Below, one piece after another: positions 11,216 to 21,189 of a stretch of 64,000 nt of DNA; within the stretch, counting starts at the first letter, position 1; every line of letters begins with the position of its first letter. The DNA is from Trichobilharzia szidati (Eukaryota > Platyhelminthes > Trematoda > Strigeidida > Schistosomatidae). A program made the translations under genes and the position numbers. The stretch is from contig OX235273.1 of NCBI GenBank assembly GCA_944472155.2, positions 106,600,582-106,664,581 on the forward strand, given 5' to 3'. The notes below the pieces were generated by a model, which saw nothing but the letters and a program-made list of their open reading frames with translations, was not told where the DNA came from and did no database searches.

Positions 11216-11700
11216 GTAAATGATACTGTCTAACTGATTATGTCTGTCAATTTAACTGCTCCTGTGGAGGCAGTTACATTGGCTGTTTCTCTAGGAAAGC
11301 AATTTTTCTTTCTCGGGAACACCTGCAGGTGTAGAAAAACAAGGATTCAGTAAACAACATCCACAGTTGTATGTTAGATCACCTCGTTCAAACAGGTTAC
11401 AAAGCTGCCTATCATTAAAAATCTTTCTCTATCATCTACCATGTATCAAATAAATCACCAAAGTCCTCTAGCTATCGAACACTGCAAACAGTAGAGGTCA
11501 TTGCAATTTGGCAGAGTCAACAGGAGCTCTATGTGCAAAAGAAAAAGGTCCAGTAAGCCACTATTGCTACCCTGACCAACTGTCAAGCCTTTGAATCCAT
11601 AAATTCTCTGTCATTTACCGTAATTTATCTGATATTTAGTTTAGTGTTATCTCCTACTGACGCTTTTGAAATGTGATCTATCGATGCCATTGATTTAATG
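11216..11700 (+). pseudogene. PLE GIY-YIG endonuclease C-terminus
   Basis: The frame reads VCQFNCSCGGSYIGCFSRK then LSREHLQV and a stop, the typical FxCxCGxxYIGxxxR motif of PLE endonuclease, with arginine of the usual GRT replaced (YIGCFSR). Downstream the frame continues with LVQTGYKAA, then the C-terminal VEVIAIWQSQQELYVQKKK block, which corresponds to the conserved PLE C-terminus. Stops show it is dead. It is joined to an RTE fragment on its left. Confidence 0.7.
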
Positions 11701-11711
11701 TAAATGAAACC

Positions 11712-12580
11712 ATTATTATTATTGTTTTCTTTAATTCCCAGAGGAACATAGGGCTTCAGCCGTGCGTCTCCATTGCGTTCGGTTCTCTGCTAGAGTCTTC
11801 AACTGGCTCCAAGTCTGCTCACACGCTTTCATCTCCTCTTCACATGACCTCCTCCAAGTCACCCTTGGACGACCGACTGGCCGCTTCCCGTTCAGCTTCC
11901 ACTCGAGCAATGGTTGGTCTAGTGATGTCACTTGATGGTTTCCTCAGAGTATGGCCAATCCACCTCCATTTCTTCCTGCCTATTTGTTTCACAATTGGTT
12001 CCTAGTTAGTTTTCTCCGAGAGATCTCTGTTGCTGATCTTTTCTGGCCAGCCATCTGATCTTGAGTATTGAGCGAAGACACCTGTTGATCAAGGTCTGTA
12101 GTTTGTTTGAGATGCTCTTTATGACGCGCAGTGCAAGTGTCTGATCCGTATGGTAAGTAGTACTGATTTCACATTGGAGTTGAAAATCCGGATCCTATTT
12201 TTGATGCTGAGTGTTGTTGACCTCCACACAAACTTGAGAGTAGTGAAAGCTTGCTTTGCTTTCCCGATCCTTGCTTTGATATCCTCGTCAATTCCTTTTG
12301 TAGTTGAAACGATGCTTCCTAGGTGGGTAGGTAAAGGAGGTAGTTTCTTTCAGGTTCCTTCCATTTATGCTGATTGTTGTCTGTTGTTGTTGCTGTTGTT
12401 GGTGTTGGCCAGGAATCTTCATCACCTCTGTTTTCTCTATGTTCACCTGGAGTCCTATCTTTGATGCTTCTTCTGCTAACTTGTTGCTTTTCACTTGCAT
12501 TTCTTCCAGTTTGTGGGAAATCAGACATATATCATCGGCGAAGTTCAGATCCTCCAAGTTTTTCGTCAGGTTCCATTTAA
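11712..12580 (-). mobile_element. RTE-clade retrotransposon, 5'-truncated
   Basis: Minus strand: MEDLNFADDICLISHKLEEM with the FADD catalytic pair intact (about 12533-12544), VNIEKTEVMKIPGQHQ plus a glutamine run, ISINGRNLKETTSFTY, frame change, then the RT thumb and a GRPRVTWRRSCEEEMK C-terminal block near 11830-11880. The 3' end (GAAGCCCTATGTTCCTCTGG-type, minus) and an AATAATAATG tail lie at the left. It is one of the few copies with an intact catalytic pair, but it lacks the endonuclease and RT N-terminal part and is frameshifted. Confidence 0.8.
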
Positions 12581-12848
12581 TGGTATTGTTAATAACAATA
12601 CTTGTTTAATTACTGTCGTCTTATCAATGTAAAGCCTTATGATCAATGTATCGAGAACACTCTTTATTCATTCATTTATCTTTTAAGTAATTCTTTAATT
12701 ATTATGACTACATAACTGTTGAACCTGATGATAGAAAAGTTACTATAAAGACTATCCTTTGTTCGCTTGTCTCAGTTTATTCTTTTGAAATTCACGCGTT
12801 TCTCGTGGTTGTTTATTATTCAAATTCACAGTCAGCAGTGCTTATTTT

Positions 12849-13075
12849 TATTCCTTTATGTTCCCAGTGAACAAGCTAGAGGCTTGAAGTTTATGTAGCA
12901 GTGGTGATTATTTTTACAGGATGGAGATGCTAGCCTAACCCCCAGCCCAACCTTCCCTTTTAACGAGTCTTATTACTGGCTTAGCGAGGTAAAGGAGTGC
13001 GTCGTCGGCCGGGGATCGAACCCCGGATCACCTGCGTGGTCCACGAGCACTCTACCGCTGTGTCACCGATGCACA
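12849..13075 (-). mobile_element. SINE-B (tRNA-Gly-like head), target duplication
   Basis: The minus strand has a tRNA-like head at the right end: A-box-like TGACACAGCGG, T-arm B-box GGTTCGATCCC and a 3' acceptor-like CCGGCCGACG. Then follow the body (CTTTACCTCGCTAAGCCAG on the minus strand) and the tail (GCCTCTAGCTTG, ATAAAGGAATAAAAATAAG). The flanks AGCAGTGCTTATTT (left, overlapping the A-tail) and AGCAATGTTTACTT (right) differ only by transitions and fit an aged duplication. The 3' tail is like that of RTE. Confidence 0.8.
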
Positions 13076-13907
13076 AGCAATGTTTACTTACTATTTATTG
13101 ATTCTTAACAATACTTTTCCTATATGTTCACTATTCCCTGGATAAGTGAAACATAATTAAGATGCACTCTGATAAGAATATCTCCGTCCCCAATGTTTAT
13201 GACTCTTTTGTTATCTGATTTTAGTAAATAAATAGGTAGGATATCTCTTAACAGATGGATGAATTACTTTAAGGATACTATTTTTTGAAATAATTGTCGA
13301 TTGAACACCTGCACTAAGGTATATATTGTTAATGATTTGACTTATTAAGTACTGATAAAACCTACTTATTCATACAGGAGAAAAAAGCGTTATTCATCTA
13401 TCTAGAGAACCAGTTCATATAAATAATCATTCCATGGGATAAATACAATTCTGATATAAGAGGCTAGCGGATCAACCATTAGTTTCTGTTTTTGAGAAAT
13501 ATAGAAGGTAAAATTACTTCGTTTTACTTATTTCACTGTATGTCACTTTATACAAATAATGGGATAATTTCAGGATGACACAGACTACTGATCGATTCAT
13601 ATGAGTAGTTATACACGATTCACATCAGCCTGTAGTACTTGCTAACCATAATATAATGATCTATACAAGGGTTTGGTGTACCCCCCTTTGGCTCATCTGA
13701 AACAGCTGAGTCAGTTCAAAGCATCCGAATTCTAGTTACCTCTTTGAAATTTTCCATCAATTCGACCTGGCTAGCGAGCAACACTGTTTGCTGTAAATAG
13801 TATTCAACTAGTTATATCGATCTATTGGTAGCATATAGCATAATATTTGATCGCATGGAGGATTTCATCATGAGCTAACATCAGTTAGAGAACCACTGGA
13901 AGACCTG

Positions 13908-13957
13908 GGAGTACTGGACAGCTGTTTCGCCCTAGTTTGAGACTGTTCAGTAGTACG
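13908..13957 (-). ncRNA. Hammerhead remnant in inverted head
   Basis: On the minus strand the core reads CTGAACA (conserved G8 changed to C), stem II GTCT/GGGC, GAAAC and a full ACAGCTGTC then CAGTAC. The core change should abolish cleavage. It can base-pair with the sense ribozyme of the same element. Confidence 0.6.
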
Positions 13958-14191
13958 CACCCCAGTTAACCTGGGGTTCTAGTGGGAAGTCGTGACCAGC
14001 AGGGTACAGCAGGTTGAAGATAAGGCAGTAACTTATCGAAAAAGACATTGCGAAATGGTTGTGTTATGTCATGAATTGGCAGAAATTAGAATTCATGGGC
14101 TGGTAGTTGGATCGTGTCCCAGTGGCTAAATGGTCCATGAGCTCGCTAGCCTTGTAACCAGAAGGTCCTAGGTTTTAACCCCGGTGAGTGC

Positions 14192-14237
14192 GTGCTGCTG
14201 AAGAGTCCCAAACTAGGACGAAACAACTGTCCAGTAC
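14192..14237 (+). ncRNA. Type I hammerhead ribozyme (best copy)
   Basis: All hammerhead parts are present in order. Stem I pairs 14192-14197 with 14232-14237 (GTGCTG/CAGTAC, one G-T). Core CTGAAGA is 14198-14204; stem II GTCC/GGAC is 14205-14208 and 14216-14219; GAAA is 14220-14223. Stem III is only three pairs (14223-14225 with 14228-14230) with a 2-base loop. The predicted cut is after C14231 (GTC). Such short stem III hammerheads are known to work poorly as monomers and better as dimers. Hammerheads in a Schistosoma tRNA-like SINE (Sm-alpha) are established; activity of this copy is inference. Confidence 0.8.
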
Positions 14238-14579
14238 TCCCGGGTTTTCTAGTGGTTCTCTAACTGATGTCAGCTCATGATGAAATCCCCCATGCAATTA
14301 AACAAAAATCCCTACAAAACCAATACTTAAAAAAGCATCATATTTCTTTGACGGCCAGTTATGGTGTTAGATAGGCATGGGTTGCAAAGGAAATTGTGAG
14401 GAAATTTCAACCCAAACTGTGTAGATTGAAAAGTGTTATTTTTGTTAAAATAATTTGATTTCCTCGCGATTTGACAGAAAACAGAAAATTTTTATTGATT
14501 GCGTCAGGCTGTAGGTTGAAATAACAACTCAAAAAGTTAATAGTCCATAGGATTGAAAACTTGCTCAATGAGCTGAAAT

Positions 14580-15020
14580 CACTGTTATAGATGACTAATC
14601 AATGCAGTCAAAATGCATTTAAGAGGGGTGTGAGAGACTGACGACCTCTCTTTCTTTATGCATAAGTTTGGTTTGAGAGGTTTGATTTCAATCGCTTCAG
14701 GAAATCGTAGTAAATTTACTGTGATTTGTAGGTTTAATATTTTGAAGAATTTGGAGATCTCCAAAAGATGTCTTGTTATTAACTTTGTGAATATCTGGTC
14801 CCTATTTAGGCAAAAGTTTCTTGAGATCAGATATGCTCTGAAGCTGAATAGAAGCCCTTCTTTCTCTCCTTCCAATGTACTTGCTCCCGCAAGTGTAAGT
14901 GAATTTATAAAATGCAGTTGGAGGTGAGATCAGTAGAGTATTTATCCAATTTAGTTTTGGCTTATACAGCACGTAGTGGTGTATATTGTTGCAGGTTTGT
15001 CTACCGTTCAAACAATGAAC
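14580..15020 (-). pseudogene. PLE GIY-YIG endonuclease C-terminus
   Basis: Minus frames give FYKFTYTCGSKYIGRRERRAS (about 14850-14915), the PLE endonuclease signature, then a C-terminal FPEAIEIKPLKPNLCIKKER block near 14640-14700, equivalent to the EA-x-AI...P-x-LC-x-QK block of other copies. Two frames are needed and the catalytic helix arginines are partly lost. An RTE copy has inserted at or next to its 5' side (15022 onward). Confidence 0.65.
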
Positions 15021-15021
15021 T

Positions 15022-15330
15022 AGATTATTGTTATTATTATTGTTTCCTTTAGTTCCTAGAGGAACACAGGGCTTCAACCCACACGTCTCCATTACGTTCT
15101 ATTCTCTGCTTACGTTTTCACCTGACTACAAGTCTGCCCACATGCTTTCATATTCTTTTCACATGTCACCCTCTCACTGATGCCCAGCTCGCCGCTCCCC
15201 GTTCGAGTTCCACACGAGTTATGGTATGACGTGTGATGTCACTCACTTGATGTTTTCTTTCTCAGAGTATGACAAATCCACCTAACTCGATTTCTTCCTG
15301 CAGATTTGTTGTCAGTTTTTATAACCACTA
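15022..15330 (-). mobile_element. RTE-clade 3' end
   Basis: On the minus strand this is the last 300 bp of an RTE copy: GRPR-type C-terminal codons, then the GAAGCCCTGTGTTCCTCTAG end and an AATAATAATAACAATAA tail at 15022-15047. There is no catalytic region. Confidence 0.75.
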
Positions 15331-15334
15331 TAAT

Positions 15335-16445
15335 TTTAGTCTGTTAACAGTTGTTGAGAACCTATGAAATAGAATGACATCATTTTATACTGCAGATGTG
15401 ATCCTTGTTTCTTTATCAAAATAATGAGAGTTTTTCTAAAAAGGGACATGTTGACGGTTGTTAGTTTTGTCTTATTCATAATGTTTTTACCAACCAAATG
15501 GTCACTTTTATGCTTTGGATAAAGACAAATATTGAGTTAATCAATTCAAGTGTCTTTATGCTTCGAAATGAGGAAATAACATGGAGGCAATTATAATAAA
15601 TTAATAGTGAGACTACCCAAGATAAATGTGGCTTGAGAGGCTATAATTTACATGAACAGTAGTGAAATTTAGTGAAATGAAGTTGGTAGTCAATGCAAAA
15701 GTTGAAACAACAGCATACAAACTACTACTGTAGTGCTCTACTGCCTCAGGTCTGACAACCAACTACTGAACAGAACATCATTACTCTGCGGCCACTGGCA
15801 GTAATATTCAGTCCACATGAGGTTGAGTGATGCGTTAATTTCCATTTATCATCACAGTTAGCCGACCAGCTAAGATTTTTCATGCTGATCTAATTCATAA
15901 TCGAACGGAAAGGGAAGGTTTTAACTGATGATGATACCGTCCGAGGACATCATGAATTTGCAGAAGCTGGCTGATGTATTGGGTGGTGACTAAAGGTGAT
16001 TAGGAAGCCACTAGTTCAGACTCTACAGTGACCAACACTTTTATTTCATCTTCAACCACTACACACTACTTCAATAATAGTATGCTACTCCTAAAGGCTG
16101 TATCGAATAATCTTAGCATCCTTAATAAATGAGTTAATTGACAATGACTAGAATAAGGTAGTCAGATTCAGGATTTTAAATGAAAAACAGGTTGCCGTTA
16201 CTTAGAAATCTACGGTACTCTCCATAAGGAATAACGCAGGTCTATTCAGTGTTTCTGCGTGGTTTAAGGATTTGACGCTATGGTCATCAGAATTTTTTCC
16301 AAAAGACTGCTGCAGACTTTTATCAACACCTGCCTCTAATCAACACAGAAGAAGAAATGGGTAGAAAATAATAGCAGCATGTATGTCTGACAATGAACCA
16401 AGCACAAGAGTTCTGACCAGCAAATATTTTGAAGGAAATTTAAAT
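15335..16445. other. Mostly unrecognised sequence
   Basis: No gene is visible. A 55-bp piece at about 16300-16355 (AGACTGCTGCAGACTTTTATCAACACCTG) resembles a plus-strand RTE fragment. The rest is not assignable. Confidence 0.35.
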
Positions 16446-16449
16446 TGAT

Positions 16450-16645
16450 TGCGCATAGACCTTTTCTTATTCCCCTTGTACCCGAGTAGAACATAGAGTT
16501 ACACACTTCAGCCTTGAAGTTGCTTGATTCTCACTCAGCCTTTCTTCTGTGCCCGGATTGCTACCATTTATACACAAAGTTTAATAGTGCGTCTACCGGG
16601 ATTCGAAACTGCGTCACGTGCATGGTTGACGGACATTGTACCATT
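16450..16645 (-). mobile_element. Degenerate SINE-B
   Basis: Minus strand: tRNA-like head at the right (GATCAATGGTACAATGTCCG, CATGCACGTG, TTTCGAATCCCGGTAGACGC) and an RTE-like tail at the left (CTCTATGTTCTACTCGGGTAC). It has diverged strongly from other copies. Confidence 0.55.
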
Positions 16646-17080
16646 GATCGACCGAAACACATACATTGTGGAGAACATTAGGTGATATTGGATACTAGAC
16701 TGGCCGTCGAATGGTACCTGAATGGAAAGACTAATAGCTTCAATGAAGTGGATTTTTTTAAGTTGTTAATGAACGATATAACTATCCCTCCTAATGACCT
16801 CAACTGTAATTTCTTTGCTTCAGAGGTTCCATTATCCATGTATTTATTTGTAATGGTATTTATTGGTGTTTTACTGGGTACTTGACTTCTGTGCGTTATG
16901 ACTTATTCTTTATTGGCTGATAAATTTGATGTATGTCAGAAATTTCTGTTAAGTGTAGAATGATCCACCTGCCAGGCTTTATTTAAGTATTTCCACTGTT
17001 TAAACATTTCTATACATTTTTCGTCACTATTTCCATAAATGTGAGGAATGAACTGTGCTCTAAGTAACAAAACAAACGTG
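16646..17080. other. Unassigned stretch with a 67-codon frame
   Basis: An ATG-initiated frame of 67 codons (16682-16885, plus) ends in a hydrophobic MYLFVMVFIGVLLG segment. I do not recognise it, and there is no start context, splice context or second copy to support it as a gene. Confidence 0.2.
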
Positions 17081-17084
17081 GTTT

Positions 17085-17610
17085 CATAATAATTTCTTGA
17101 CTGGATATGCTACACAGTAAAACAGTATTTGTCAAGGAACTTAGCCCTAAGTTCCTATTGTAACGAAAACGATTTGAACCGATAATGACTATGTACTTGT
17201 CTCGACTTCAAATCCAAAACACCAGTGGTTGTAAGAAGAAAGTTATATTGTTTTGCAATTAAAGTGAAGACAACTACGAGTTTCTATTCGTGTTCTCCTG
17301 CCGTCTTCAAACTTGCACGCGATTGAGCCATTTGCGCCTTCGAGTTGCTCGCCAGTGGTGACCAAGGTCAATGAACCAACGTTCAATGTTCATATTCCGT
17401 GACAGTATTATATACTGGATCATATATTGAACGCAAACAATTAACCTTTATAATCATATCAATTTTAGCTACACAACTTCGAAACTCCCTTTTTATCGTT
17501 CTCATTATTCCTTCCCACTTGACGTATAGGTGGTAGAATTTTGGAGATTCTTGGGTGGACAGGTGTTGAATAATTGTACTTATTTTTATTTGATTCTATA
17601 AATAAAGTAT
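17085..17610 (-). mobile_element. PLE foldback-family 3' arm, split by an LTR
   Basis: The order TGGATATGCTACACAGTAAAA, then CACAACTTCGAAACT, GGACAGGTGTTGAATAATTG and TTGATTCTATAAATAAA matches the left arms of 283-590 and 50000-50270, so this is an antisense PLE 3' end. It is interrupted at 17130-17404 by a solo LTR. No second arm is seen nearby. Confidence 0.65.
17130..17404. mobile_element. Solo LTR with 5-bp target duplication
   Basis: A 275-bp block starts TGTCA and ends TGACA (TG...CA with inverted ends) and is flanked on both sides by GTATT (17125-17129 and 17405-17409). That is the hallmark of an LTR left by recombination between two LTRs. Near its start lies an inverted repeat GGAACTTAG-CC-CTAAGTTCC. 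There is no internal coding part, so I cannot assign the LTR to gypsy or BEL/Pao. Confidence 0.75.
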
Positions 17611-18194
17611 GAGTTATCAATCCGACCAGTTTACCTATTTTATTGCATTATATGACTGTCACCTTGTTTCATTTAATTATATGATCTTGTATAACTGAAT
17701 ATAATGCTGTGGAGGAGTGTTTTTTCTTAGATTTTACTCAGTTTCTGTGCACCGCCAATCAAGTCAACTTGTAACGACAGAAGACAATGGCCAGGCAACA
17801 GATCGTTTATTGAGGAAATCAACAGGTATTTAAAGATCTCATCAGGTAGGACGAGAAGTCAGTTCTCGCACCACTAAGTACAAAAATTCTACAATACCCT
17901 AATTAGCCCGTATTTTATTTGATGGAGACACCGTTAGACGTGAAACATATAAGTTACTACGTAATTAGTAAAGTGAATCGACCCTTTCATCGTTCATCTT
18001 TCAGTAATTTTATTGTGTCACCTTTTCTATCGTTTTATTATAACTTAGCTATTTTATTTTAGTTGTTATTACTATTATTACTACAATTTTATACTTTATG
18101 CATATTTTTCTCCTTATCGTTTACTGTAATTACTACATAGCTGCTATAACAACGTTTTGTTATTATTATTATGTAATGTTAATTATATTTTTGT

Positions 18195-18305
18195 CGTCTT
18201 GAGTAAATTAGATGCAATATTGTACTGAATGCTGAAAATTCCTTGCTGTATCATTAGTACTGTTTTTGGAATAAAGCAAAAATTATTATTATTATTTATG
18301 TACGT
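18195..18305 (+). repeat. R2 repeat with (ATT)n tail, copy 1
   Basis: ATTGTACTGAATGCTGAAAATTCC, CTGTATCAtTAG/CAAG, ACTGTTTTTGGAATAAAG and an ATTATTATTATT tail match 42405-42505. An AATAAA-like signal followed by a trinucleotide tail suggests the 3' end of an unidentified non-LTR element. Confidence 0.55.
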
Positions 18306-18429
18306 TATTATTAGCGTTATTGTTATGAGAGAAGCAAATTCTTCTGATTGGTTGTTTTCTTGCTGAAGATTATTCTATCATGTCTTTGTGGCCGTTTCTT
18401 AGAAAGTCAGGCCACATATCTGCAAATCG

Positions 18430-18631
18430 TACTTATTTTATTTTTATTTTATTTTTGATTACAGCTTGATGCCACACCGTATTTTCAGTACAAGTATGGA
18501 ATTTTCAGCATGGATATTGGAAGCCCAAATTTTGCAGGCCAACCATAGATATCGGGTGTGCGTCGGCAGGGGATCGAACCCCGGACCATGTTCTTGGTCG
18601 GGGAGAGTCCTAACCACTGCGCCACCCACGT
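18430..18631 (-). mobile_element. SINE-C
   Basis: On the minus strand a tRNA-Gly-like head (A-box GTGGCGCAGTGG, B-box GGTTCGATCCC) starts at 18631. It is followed by ACACCCGATATC, TTGGCCTGCAAAATTTGGG and TGAAAATTCCATACTTG, and ends in an A-rich tail. Further copies lie at 26858-27040 and 39150-39291. It sits inside the gypsy-type LTR remnant. Confidence 0.75.
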
Positions 18632-18799
18632 TATGTCTGCTGTGATTGGTTGCAGGGTTCCTCAAGGGTAAGCTTTGTTACTGATTTTTCTCATAACCCC
18701 TATTTGAGACGTAAACATTGACGAAAATTGCTGTCTACCGATTTGGCTAGAAGACAGCTCTCACCACAAACTGCGTTCTACTATTTTAACAATAGTAAT

Positions 18800-19530
18800 A
18801 ATAATAGCTTTGTTATGCACAATACATTTAAACAATATGCACAATTTTCAGCGTAGCTAATTGCATCATATTTGCACTTCATGTAGGATGTTCAAGTAAA
18901 ACAGCCATCTTCAATACATAATGTGATACAGTATAATATAATCCGCTACGGTATTTTTCTCTGGTCCCACAGAAATGCTCAACGATAGGCTACAAACCAA
19001 TCGAAACTGTGCAAAAATACATTTGGAGACCCATGGATATAAATGAATGATTATAACAAGAAGAACTAAAGAAAATAAGATGCACTCTCTCAGATGGAAA
19101 TTCATGTAGCCCGAAGATTCAAGGAGGCCGCCATGGATTAGTTAATTAACTTAACAATCATTACACGGTATTAGATAAACTGACTTACACGTTGTTTAAT
19201 ATGCTACACGGTATTTTTTAACTGGCATCATTTATTTCTAAGTGGGTTTGTAAGTTTGAATACCACTATACTTCTTGTCGTGGTAGGAATTCTACCTCGT
19301 GGTACGGCAGTACTACTGATATCTTAAATTCCATATTCGTGGTGTCGTTATCTCTGTGTTTATATTTGTCATTAATTTATCCTTGATATCCTGATTAATA
19401 TTCCTGTAATTTTCTATATAACTGTTAATTAATTAAGCAATTATTAGGTTGCAAAGCTTCTTTAACGGAGTAATTGCTTATAAAAACCCTCCAGAATGAT
19501 CTGTTCACAACACTGATACAAATTAGGGTG
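18800..19530. other. No recognisable feature
   Basis: AT-rich; no domain, RNA or repeat family recognised. Confidence 0.35.
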
Positions 19531-19534
19531 TTTA

Positions 19535-20050
19535 AAATAACTTTATGATTACTATCCGTCCCTATCCCACACTGTATATCATCCTTAGTATTTGTTTGTG
19601 TTCCTGTTCAATCTGTGATTTTTTAATGTTTTTTTTAATGGTTGCGCGATGCATTGATAATGTATTTTTTCACGATATGACTCTGACCTTGGACCAACTT
19701 TGCGAATTGTTGGTGAGTAATTCTTGTGAACAGAGTTTTAATGCCACGTTGTTAGGAATATTCTACTTGATTCTGAGATATTTCTTACAGTTGAATTTCA
19801 GTTAATTGATTTTAGCACTGTAGAGACAATTTCCAGTTTCGGATGTCATTACTGTTGTTGAGCAGGATCAAAGATCTATTGACGAATGATCGTCTTTTTG
19901 CTGTCTTTGGAGCGTTTTTTAACTATCCGTATCTCAAGGAAGTCTTGCATGGCTATGGAGTAGGACGCAGAGATCAGCTTGCTGTGTTCAGACCACTAAT
20001 TATCAGTTTTAGTCATTACGGCCTCTCCGACATATGTAACTTCTTACCGT
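19535..20050 (+). repeat. R1 repeat, copy 2
   Basis: Matches the other R1 copies from CACTGTATATCAT through CATTGATAATGTATTTTTT, GGACCAACTTTGCGAATTGTTGGTG, GAATTTCAGTTAATTGATTTT and on to TCAGACCACTAAT near 20000. No open frame supports a protein. It lies next to a PLE RT remnant of opposite orientation. Confidence 0.55.
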
Positions 20051-20164
20051 AGATTTACTTTTTTGCTATTTAATTGTTTCCTTCTATCACCAAAACACTT
20101 CATTAATCCTTCTTTCACCGATATGAGTTGAGATGAAATGAAACCTAAATATCATAGTGAATAT

Positions 20165-20545
20165 ATGGGTTGTCTGCAAACACTAGTGCTTAACTCCCCA
20201 TCTTTCATTTTTTGATATAATCTAACATTCAAAGTTCCCCTTCGTGGTTTTCCAACTCATAAGTGAGTTGAATGGAATCTGCGGTTGATTAGGTGTGTTG
20301 GGAAAAACCTATTTATATCTTGTATTTGTAGTATTGTGAATGCGTCATCTACATACCTCCTCCATACTTTAGGGGTACGGCCGACCATTTTACTCGCTAA
20401 CCTTCCCCATCTATCCATAAATATATCTGCCCAATTTGGGGATTTCGATGATCTCTTGATAATCCCCACCCAGTTTGTTCTTACATTTTTCCTTGAAAAC
20501 TGAAACACTGTACAGGGTAGACATAGCTGCACTTCTATCAAAACT
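20165..20545 (-). pseudogene. PLE reverse transcriptase palm remnant
   Basis: Minus strand: 94-codon frame with KVWRRYVDDAFTI; the YVDD catalytic motif is at 20344-20355. It continues, after a frame change, with MKDGELSTSVCRQPIY at about 20165-20215, matching the L-x-TSVYRKPT block that follows the palm in PLE reverse transcriptases. Both catalytic aspartates survive, but the fragment is only a piece of the palm. Confidence 0.75.
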
Positions 20546-20899
20546 TCTTCTATAGATATTTGGTTCTAATTTGATGCATAGTAGATATAATAACCCAACA
20601 AAAATTTTACATTTGGTTTTGAAAGCAATAGCCCATTAATCAAATTGCGAGTTATGGGGTAACTTGTTTAAAATAAATAAAAGAAAATATTAAACAGTCA
20701 GATTTGCTTTACTAATAATTATTTATATTTCAATGCCTACCTCAAACAGAGTAAGCATAAATGCATTAATATTTAGGAATTAGAAAATACCGGCAGGACG
20801 GTAAACAGTATGCGTCTTAATTCAATGAAGGAAAATACCTATTATCCGAAAACCAGAATAAGTAACAGGGAATTCTGTCAGAGAAAGTGAACCAACTGA

Positions 20900-21075
20900 C
20901 AGCATGTAAACCGACGAATACGCAGGATGAATTCGAGATGGATTAGACAGACACTAAGGAGACCGTTGTGTGACGTCAAATATCAGGCTTTCATATGGAA
21001 TGCAAATGGGAAGCTATGAGTTCGGAGGAAAATTTGAGAAGAAAGAGTAAAATTTTGAAATTTTATGGGGAATTG
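20900..21075 (+). mobile_element. RTE-clade C-terminal scrap
   Basis: RRMNSRWIRQTLRRPL then WNANGKL-x-VRR fits the K-RW-x-WIGHTLRRP ... WNPxGKRRVGRP C-terminus of RTE elements. It is a separate copy from the longer one at 21190. Confidence 0.5.
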
Positions 21076-21189
21076 AGAACAGTGAAAGTGAATAGATGAT
21101 ATTCACTGTTCTAGTGTGAACTCAAGCCAAGTTAATGAATATACAAGAACTATAATTTATTACTGTTAAGAACCTCTTATAGAACAGAG

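Larger units (their letters stand above)
13849..14333 (+). mobile_element. SINE-A1 composite with inverted head and target duplication
   Basis: The first 115 bp (13849-13965) is the antisense 3' part: tail then hammerhead. The rest (13965-14333) is the sense element: body, tRNA-like head (A-box TGGCTAAATGG 14123-14133, B-box-like GGTTTTAACCC 14171-14181), hammerhead (14192-14237) and tail ending in AATACTTAAAAAA. AGCATAATATTT (13837-13848) and AGCATCATATTT (14334-14345) match at 11 of 12 positions, so the inverted and sense parts inserted together. The internal pol III promoter elements suggest transcription by RNA polymerase III. Confidence 0.85.
17770..18790 (-). mobile_element. Gypsy-type LTR remnant with nested inserts
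   Basis: Blocks here match, in order, the sequence next to the integrase at 54.0-54.3 kb: GGCCAGGCAACAGAT..TTTATT and AATCAACA (17795-17825), TCTGATTGGTTGTTT (about 18337-18351), TCTTTGTGG.CG/TG (about 18380), and ATTTGGCTAG..GACAGCTCTCACCACA (about 18740-18770). Because that sequence lies just 3' of an integrase frame, it is most likely LTR. The intervening DNA is inserted sequence: R2 (about 18195-18300) and SINE-C (18430-18631). Confidence 0.55.

Noticed and set aside
12150..12609. Plus-strand frames of 68-104 codons rich in C, L and V
   Set aside because: They are antisense shadows of the minus-strand RTE reverse transcriptase. The same applies to 5267-5641, 33941-34156 and 59444-59746.
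16682..16885. 67-codon frame with a hydrophobic end as a possible exon
   Set aside because: No homology recognised, no splice or promoter support, and length is expected by chance in 64 kb.
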